DNA from: Procambarus clarkii
Lineage: Eukaryota; Arthropoda; Malacostraca; Decapoda; Cambaridae
Assembly: GCF_040958095.1 (NCBI RefSeq)
Contig: NC_091156.1
Coordinates: 18,935,202-18,999,201, forward strand
DNA: 64,000 nucleotides
Reading direction: 5' to 3'
The translations under genes and the position numbers were made by a program. Positions 45,129 through 64,000 of this stretch are shown here, in pieces. The stretch's first letter is position 1. Every line of letters starts with the position of its first letter. The notes under the pieces were generated by a model. The model was given only the letters and a program-made list of their open reading frames with translations. It had not been told where the DNA came from and did no database searches.

Positions 45129-47289
45129 ACTGCTGCCTGGGCCTCCAGTGGGGCTTCAGTATGCACAGTGATCTCTCCACAGACCCTTGAGAATCGGTCG
45201 TATTTAGACATTCTGATTGGATTATACTATACCGTATGAGACTGTTCGAACAGCGATTGTGTTGGTGTATATTTCCAAGGTTGGTAATTCAGTTTGTTCC
45301 AAATGCGACAATTTCCTGAAGTGGACGATCAGTTTGGAGTGTGTGGAAGAGACGAGTTTGAGTTGTCAGGTTCGACCTGAATCTTAGATGGTGGTCAGCA
45401 TTTTGTCTCGTGTTGCATGTGTGTGGCCAGTACATTACCTTGTTATGACACTTGTATATAAAGAGGGAAATTAATAGTTTTATTAGTGTTGGGTTAGTTA
45501 AGTAGTTGGTGCTGGTTTAGAGAGGTCTCGTCTGTTTTATAATCTTATTTTTAAGATTTTCTAGTAGACTTTGTCAAATGTTCATACGTTTGTACCATAG
45601 GCGGAGGACCACAGGTGACTGTAGTACAGAAAATGATATGGATAAGAACTTAATTCACTGATTTCAGAGTTGAACATGAGAGATTATATCAAGTTGTGCC
45701 CAGCATCGCTCACGCCCGTTATCATAATTCTGTTAGACGGCCCAATGAGAGTTCCAATTCAGTTCCTCCTAGAAAAACAACAGCCCAGAACGGGCGTGTG
45801 GATACTGTTTACGGAACTCGAGAAGAAGATGGGCCATAGTACTGACCCCTAGTGGCACCCTGTTGGACCCTAGTGGCACCCTGTTGGCCCCTAGTGGCAC
45901 CCTGTTGGCCCTCTAGTGGCACCCCGTTGCTGGCCACTGTGAACTCTCTCCTCTTACTGACTCTTTGTACTGTGTTGTTGTTTAACCGTGTACCTGTGAA
46001 TGTGTTTGTGTGCGTGCGTGCGTGAGTAATCGTGTGTATCTAGGTTGCATTAGTGCCTACCTTCCTGAGGCACCGGTGCGCCTTGAGGCTGCTCGAGGTG
46101 CTGAGAGGCAGTGGGGTAGGCTGACCAGATGGACTCTTTATCTTGGTAGTGTGACTGGCTGATTGACGGGTGAGCGTGTTTGCTGTGGGGCGGGGGTGTG
46201 GCGGACAGTTGTGGTGGACAGGTGTGGTGGACGGGTGTGGTGTAATATCTGTTACGAGATGTGTTGTGTGGGGGAGTAGGTTGATATAGTGATACAGTGT
46301 AACCGTTACCCGCACTATTGTGCTGTGGTGAGCTGACTGGCTGGTGTAGGCTAGTGCTGTCAACCTCGAATTAGAGGACTAGTTGGATGACTGAGGTGAT
46401 TACTGTGGGTGACTGGGTAGTAGCTGAGGTGGTGCTGTGAGTCTTGTGGGAGAGACGGAGCACTGTCGCTACTGACAGTGACGAGCTGACAGACAGACGG
46501 GAGTGGGGTGGGTGAACGTGTGTGCGCATCGTGTGAGGAGCTTGTCTTATTATTGTGTTGCAGGTAGGCGTTTCTACGTCCACTTCTCACACTCATCTTC
46601 TCCCTCCTCCTCCTCCTCCTTCCTCAGCCTACCAAGGGAGCTCAACACCTCCATTAGCCAACGTAGCAAAGACGGGAACTAAGACCACACTGAAGCCCAT
46701 AGTTTGCGTCCTATATAATCTCATAATATATAATCTCACTCCTGGTAGTCTGTGCTCCAACGTTCAGCAACCTCTTGTCTCCTTCCTCACATATATCAAT
46801 AAATAAATTGGCTCAATTATCAATTTTATTTAAATATTTATAAAATACATTATCTTAAAACGAAACCTGAATCTTATTCAGTGAACAATTCCAGCAAAGA
46901 TAAACCACAGTATAAGATCCATCAGAATATTCATTAGAGTACAGAACTAATGCACAGATAATATTCTCATTACAAAAATGCATTCACGTTACAAAGAGGC
47001 AAGACCGGTCCACCTCAGGCTACATATAGTGACTGAATGTGGTCCATAACTCGGCTTGGGCCAAGAGGTCGTGTGGACCGTCGTAGCATCATAGACCGGT
47101 ATGAGGTGAGGTCAAACTTGGCTTCAGATCTCCTGAGTGACCCAGTGCTGTTATGAGGGACCACTGGGGCATGTATCTATAGCTGATGTACGGCAGATGG
47201 TGTCCCGGACAGGTGGTGAGGGAGGTGTTGCCTTACACAAGAAGATATGGAGGAGGGGGAACCTGTTACAGGACAAGTGGTGAAACAAA
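45129..47289. other. Spacer B-C: no gene recognised
   Basis: Contains only the 23 bp array and GTGTGGTGGACGGGTGTGGT-type low complexity near 46190-46250. Frames at 46040-46596 are low-complexity artefacts. Confidence 0.5.
45848..45930. repeat. 23 bp array, spacer B-C
   Basis: Four units CTAGTGGCACCCTGTTGG(ACC/CCC). Confidence 0.85.
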
Positions 47290-47842
47290 TAATTTCAGGG
47301 TAGGTGGTCGAAAATGTTAGTACAGGATAAGTGGTCAAAAATGTTAGTACAGGATAAGTGGTCAAAAATGTTAGTACAGGGTTGGTGGTCAAAAATGTTA
47401 GTACAGGATAAGTGGTCAAAAATGTTAGTACAGGGTTGGTGGTCAAAAATGTTAGTACAGGATAAGTGGTCAAAAATGTTAGTACAGGATAAGTGGTCAA
47501 AAATGTTAGTATAGGGTAGTGGTCAAAAATGTTAGTACAGGATAAGTGGTCAAAAATGTTAGTACAGGATAAGTGGTCAAAAATGTTAGTACAGGATAAG
47601 TGGTCAAAAATGTTAGTATAGGGTAGGTGGTCAAAAATGTTAGTACAGGATAAGTGGTCAAAAATGTTAGTACAGGATAAGTGGTCAAAAATGTTAGTAT
47701 AGGGTAGGTGGTCAAAAATGTTAGTACAGGATAAGTGGTCAAAAATGTTAGTACAGGATAAGTGGTCAAAAATGTTAGTACAGGATAAGTGGTCAAAAAT
47801 GTTAGTACAGGGTAGGTGGTCGAAAATGTTAGTATAGGGTCC
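47290..47842. repeat. 27 bp tandem repeat downstream of gene C
   Basis: About 20 units GGTCAAAAATGTTAGTACAG plus GATAAGT, with GGTTGGT and GGTAGGT variants. Confidence 0.95.
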
Positions 47843-49440
47843 ATAGTCATGTGCTTTCTATGGCTCTCAAGCCATAGACAGCATGCCCATGCACTTTGCA
47901 CCAGGTCCAGACTCGTGGCATTCTATATTCATCAAGAAGTGCAAAACACCACTATCACAGGCCCTAAACATCTTTTGGAGACGGAGCCTAGACTCTGACG
48001 TCATCTCTGACATACTTAAAACAGCGGAGATCGCGCCACTTCACAAAGGAGGTAGTAAAGCAGATGCAAACAAATATAGACCAATAGCTCTAACCTCAAA
48101 CATAAAAAAAATCGTTGAAAGACAGGAGTAAGATAACAAATCACATGGACTCACAACATCTCCATAACCCTGGACAACACGGGTTCAGAACAGGACGCTC
48201 CTGCCTCTCACAGTTGCTGGATCACTGTGACATGGCCGCAGGTGCCATGGAAGACAAGCAAACACAGATGTAATACACACAGACTTTACAAAAGGTTTAG
48301 ACAAAGGTGACCATGGTGTGTTACAGTGTGACAAAGGTGACCATGGTGTGTTACAGTGTGACAAAGGTGACCATGGTGTTACTGCACACACAAAATGTGT
48401 GCAAAAGTAATTACTGGCAAAGTAGGAAGATGGATCTTCAACTTGCTAACGAACAGAACGCAGAGTGTAATAGTCAACACTGTAAAATCCCGATCATCTA
48501 CTGTGAAAAGCTCAGTCCCCCCCCCCCCCCCCCCAAGGTACCGTGCTTGCTCCGGTACTTTTTCTCATCCTAATATCAGCCATAGACAAGGATACAAACT
48601 ACAGCACTGTATCATTTGCAGATGACACTAAGATTTTCATGCGAGTAGACAATATAAAGGACACGGGAAACCTCCAATCTGATGTAAATCAGGTCTTTCA
48701 ATGGGCCACAGACAGTAATATGACGTTTAATGAAAATAAGTTCCAGCTCCTGCGCTATGGAAAAATGAATATATAAAAACTGAAACCATATATAAATCAC
48801 ACTATAGAACGAAAAGCAAAGTAAAGGATTTAGGAGTAATAATGTCAGAAGACCTTACTTTTACAGAACACCATAAAGTAGCTGTCACGACTGCAATAAA
48901 AATGACAGGTTGGATAACAAGGACCTTCCAAACAAGAGATGCCATACCAATGATGATACTTTTTCAAGGCTAGTTTATTCTTGGGTGGAATATTGTTGCA
49001 CTAACAGCCCCATTCAGAGTCGGAGAAATTGCTGACCTGGAGAGCATGCAAAGATCCTTTAAAACTAGAATTCACTCTATAGCTCATCTTAATTATTGGG
49101 GCCGATTAAAAGTTCTTAATCTGTATTTTCTAGAGCACTGGGGAAAGAGATACATAACGTGGAAGATATTAGAGAACTGTTTCCAAACCTGCACACAGAA
49201 ATAACACCACATGAGACCAGGAGGCATGGCAGGATGTGCAGAATATCCCCGTTGAAGAGCAGAGGTGCAACAGGTACTCTGAGAGAGAACTATCAACATC
49301 AGAGGCCCGAGACTGTTCAACACGCTTCCACTACACATAAGGGACATAACTGGCCGACCCCTCACAGTGTTCAAGAGAGAACATGACAAACACCTCCAAA
49401 GAATAACTGATCAACCAGGTTGTGATTCATACGTCAGGCT
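47842..49440 (+). mobile_element. Decayed non-LTR retrotransposon, RT to 3' end
   Basis: Blocks in order: DILKTAEIAPLHKGGSKADA, NKYRPIALTSNIKKIVER, QHGFRTGRSCLSQLLDHC, FADDTKIFMRVDNIKDTGNL, then IHSIAHLNYWGRLKVLNL, LFNTLPLHIRDITGRPLTVF and LRAAASNSLVDQ. There are several frame changes and stops and a C-homopolymer near 48527. Different from families 1 and 2 (the RAAASNSLVDQ ending). It lies just downstream of gene C. Confidence 0.65.
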
Positions 49441-49802
49441 ACGAGCAGCCGCGTCCAACAGCCTGGTTGACCAGACGACCAACCGGGAGGCTTGGTTGGA
49501 GACCTGGCCGCGGGGCCGTTGATCCCCGGAAGGAAGACACAGGGTAGGTAAGATAGGTGGTGGCAGAGGTATGTGGGAGCAGGTGATAAGGAATGATGCC
49601 TCAGGCAGTAAAGTAGCTGCACTTGTGTCTCAGGAGCGAGGGAATGTCACCTCACAGAAAGGGAAAAGGGGCAGTTGAGTGACTGATGAAGATTAAGCTA
49701 CCCAAGAGTTGGCACGGGCATGAATAACCCGCAAGACTTGGGGTCACCTGGTTGTTACAGATACAGGTGACCCTAAATGGGGGTCACCAGGTACCAGGCC
49801 AG

Positions 49803-63062
<13,260 letters not shown>

Positions 63063-63063
<1 letters not shown>

Positions 63064-63094
63064 GACGGAGACCTCCCGACGGCAGGTTTATAAA
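63063..63094 (-). promoter_or_regulatory. Gene C core promoter: TATA box and initiator
   Basis: TTTTATAAACC with T at 63092 and CGTCAGTT with A at 63063, 29 bp apart. The initiator lies in the 5'UTR repeat unit, so similar initiators recur inside the exon without a TATA box. Confidence 0.65.
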
Positions 63095-63199
63095 AGCTCT
63101 GCGGGGCGGCAGGTATCTGGGTTGTGGGCGCCGCCAGCCCCTAGCTGGTCGGGTCAGCATTCGGGACAAGCAATGACTTGCTTCTCGCTGTTGATCTCC

Positions 63200-63325
63200 C
63201 CTACAGCTGCTGTATAACAGTAATACAGCTGCTGTATAACAGTAATACAGCTGCTGTATAACAGTAATACAGCTGTTGTATAATAGTAGTACAACTGCTG
63301 TATAACAGTAATACAGTTCCTGTAT
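63200..63325. repeat. 22 bp array with E-box motifs upstream of gene C
   Basis: About 5-6 units CAGCTGCTGTATAACAGTAA plus TA, 110-230 bp upstream of the TATA box. The first three carry CAGCTG twice or once; later ones diverge. Confidence 0.85.
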
Positions 63326-64000
63326 TACTACTACTACTTTGCTACTTTAATAACAATAATAAAGTTAATACTCTGGCTGTATCAAATTTTTTACAAAATG
63401 TTTAGTAATATTAAGTAATAAATTAAGTAATAAAATCTATACGATCCATATCTATGAAGTTACTTTTTTCTGTTTTTGTTCAGAGATTAAGTGAACAATT
63501 TATATTTATTTTGTACATTTTAGAAAAATTTTCATTTGCCAATTTAATACATATTGCAGAGCTGCATATATACTTTTAAATGTTACCAAACGTGTAAATA
63601 CATAGTTGAAGCATTTATTTGATTATGAATTCTTTACTGGCTATTTATTTCCAGAATTTAAAGTCTCAAAGAGTTCATTTTTAACACTGAGTGTGTTTAA
63701 CACCATATTAAGTGTAAATCCTGTGAAGACGGACATGGGTTGTCCACTCATATGTGGAATGTCCTGTCATGTGGGTTGACCTGTCATATGTGGGTTGACC
63801 TGTCATATGTGGGTTGTCCTCACACATGTGTGTTGTCCTCACATATATGTATTGTCCTCACATACGTGGTACAGTACACATCTTGTAGCAGAGGCTGGGA
63901 TTTCGTAATGTAGATAATAGCTATAATACAAATAATAATAATTGTTAAACTCTGTGACTCCTCATAGGATTCGAACCCAGGCCACCAGAGATCTTTCACC
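63326..64000. other. Far upstream of gene C: A/T-rich, no gene recognised
   Basis: A/T-rich to about 63720, then the 20 bp array, then unremarkable sequence to the window end. Confidence 0.5.
63735..63872. repeat. 20-21 bp array, far upstream of gene C
   Basis: About 6 degenerate units CATATGTGGGTTG(A/T)CCT. Confidence 0.8.

Noticed and set aside
46040-46806. Ser/Thr/Pro-rich frames in the B-C spacer
   Set aside because: Low-complexity sequence on both strands without domain, splice or paralogue support.

Overview
The window is eukaryotic and looks like a decapod crustacean, most probably a freshwater crayfish. The grounds are spliced genes with long introns, very heavy microsatellite and minisatellite load, tRNA-derived SINEs, CR1-type LINE tails, and foldback elements carrying the arthropod TTAGG motif. 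The species call is inference, partly from memory of similar crayfish repeats.

The host content is a head-to-tail cluster of three paralogous genes on the minus strand, here called A, B and C. I rebuilt them from splice sites, reading phase and paralogue alignment. Gene C (exons between 63063 and 49803) and gene B (32249 to 10062) are each complete with nine exons, giving about 446 and 522 residues. Gene A enters with its first two exons (6184 to 2826); the rest lies beyond the left edge. Each gene has a TATA box 29-30 bp upstream of a TCAG-type initiator, a first exon that supplies the 5'UTR plus only two codons, and a phase-0 first intron. Exon 2 carries a signal peptide and, in B and C, a repeat-rich linker. 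Seven phase-1 introns then separate a small six-cysteine clip-like module, a CUB domain and a second CUB-like domain ending in a conserved FSLNYRQ block. The products should be secreted; their function is unknown.

The most unusual signal is that minisatellites sit on the splice donors of these genes. Gene C exon 8 ends in about 46 copies of a 24-25 bp unit, each with its own GTAAGT donor in phase. Gene B exon 4 ends in about 11 copies of a 28 bp unit carrying GTGAGTA. Exon 1 of A (7 copies) and B (3 copies) repeats a 53 bp unit containing both the start codon and the donor. Gene C exon 1 repeats its 5'UTR about four times. In-frame coding repeats also dominate exon 2.

The rest is mobile and simple DNA. 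1-6.2 kb: gene A start, arrays and a LINE tail. 6.2-10 kb: spacer with a minus-strand CR1-like LINE and a 68 bp array. 10-32 kb: gene B with introns full of LINE pieces, a probable solo LTR, foldback elements and microsatellites. 32-50 kb: spacer with arrays, a snapback element, a decayed LINE with a restriction-like endonuclease, a full-length LINE with two open ORFs (37.3-43.2 kb), and a decayed RT element. 50-63 kb: gene C. 63-64 kb: upstream sequence with an E-box array.
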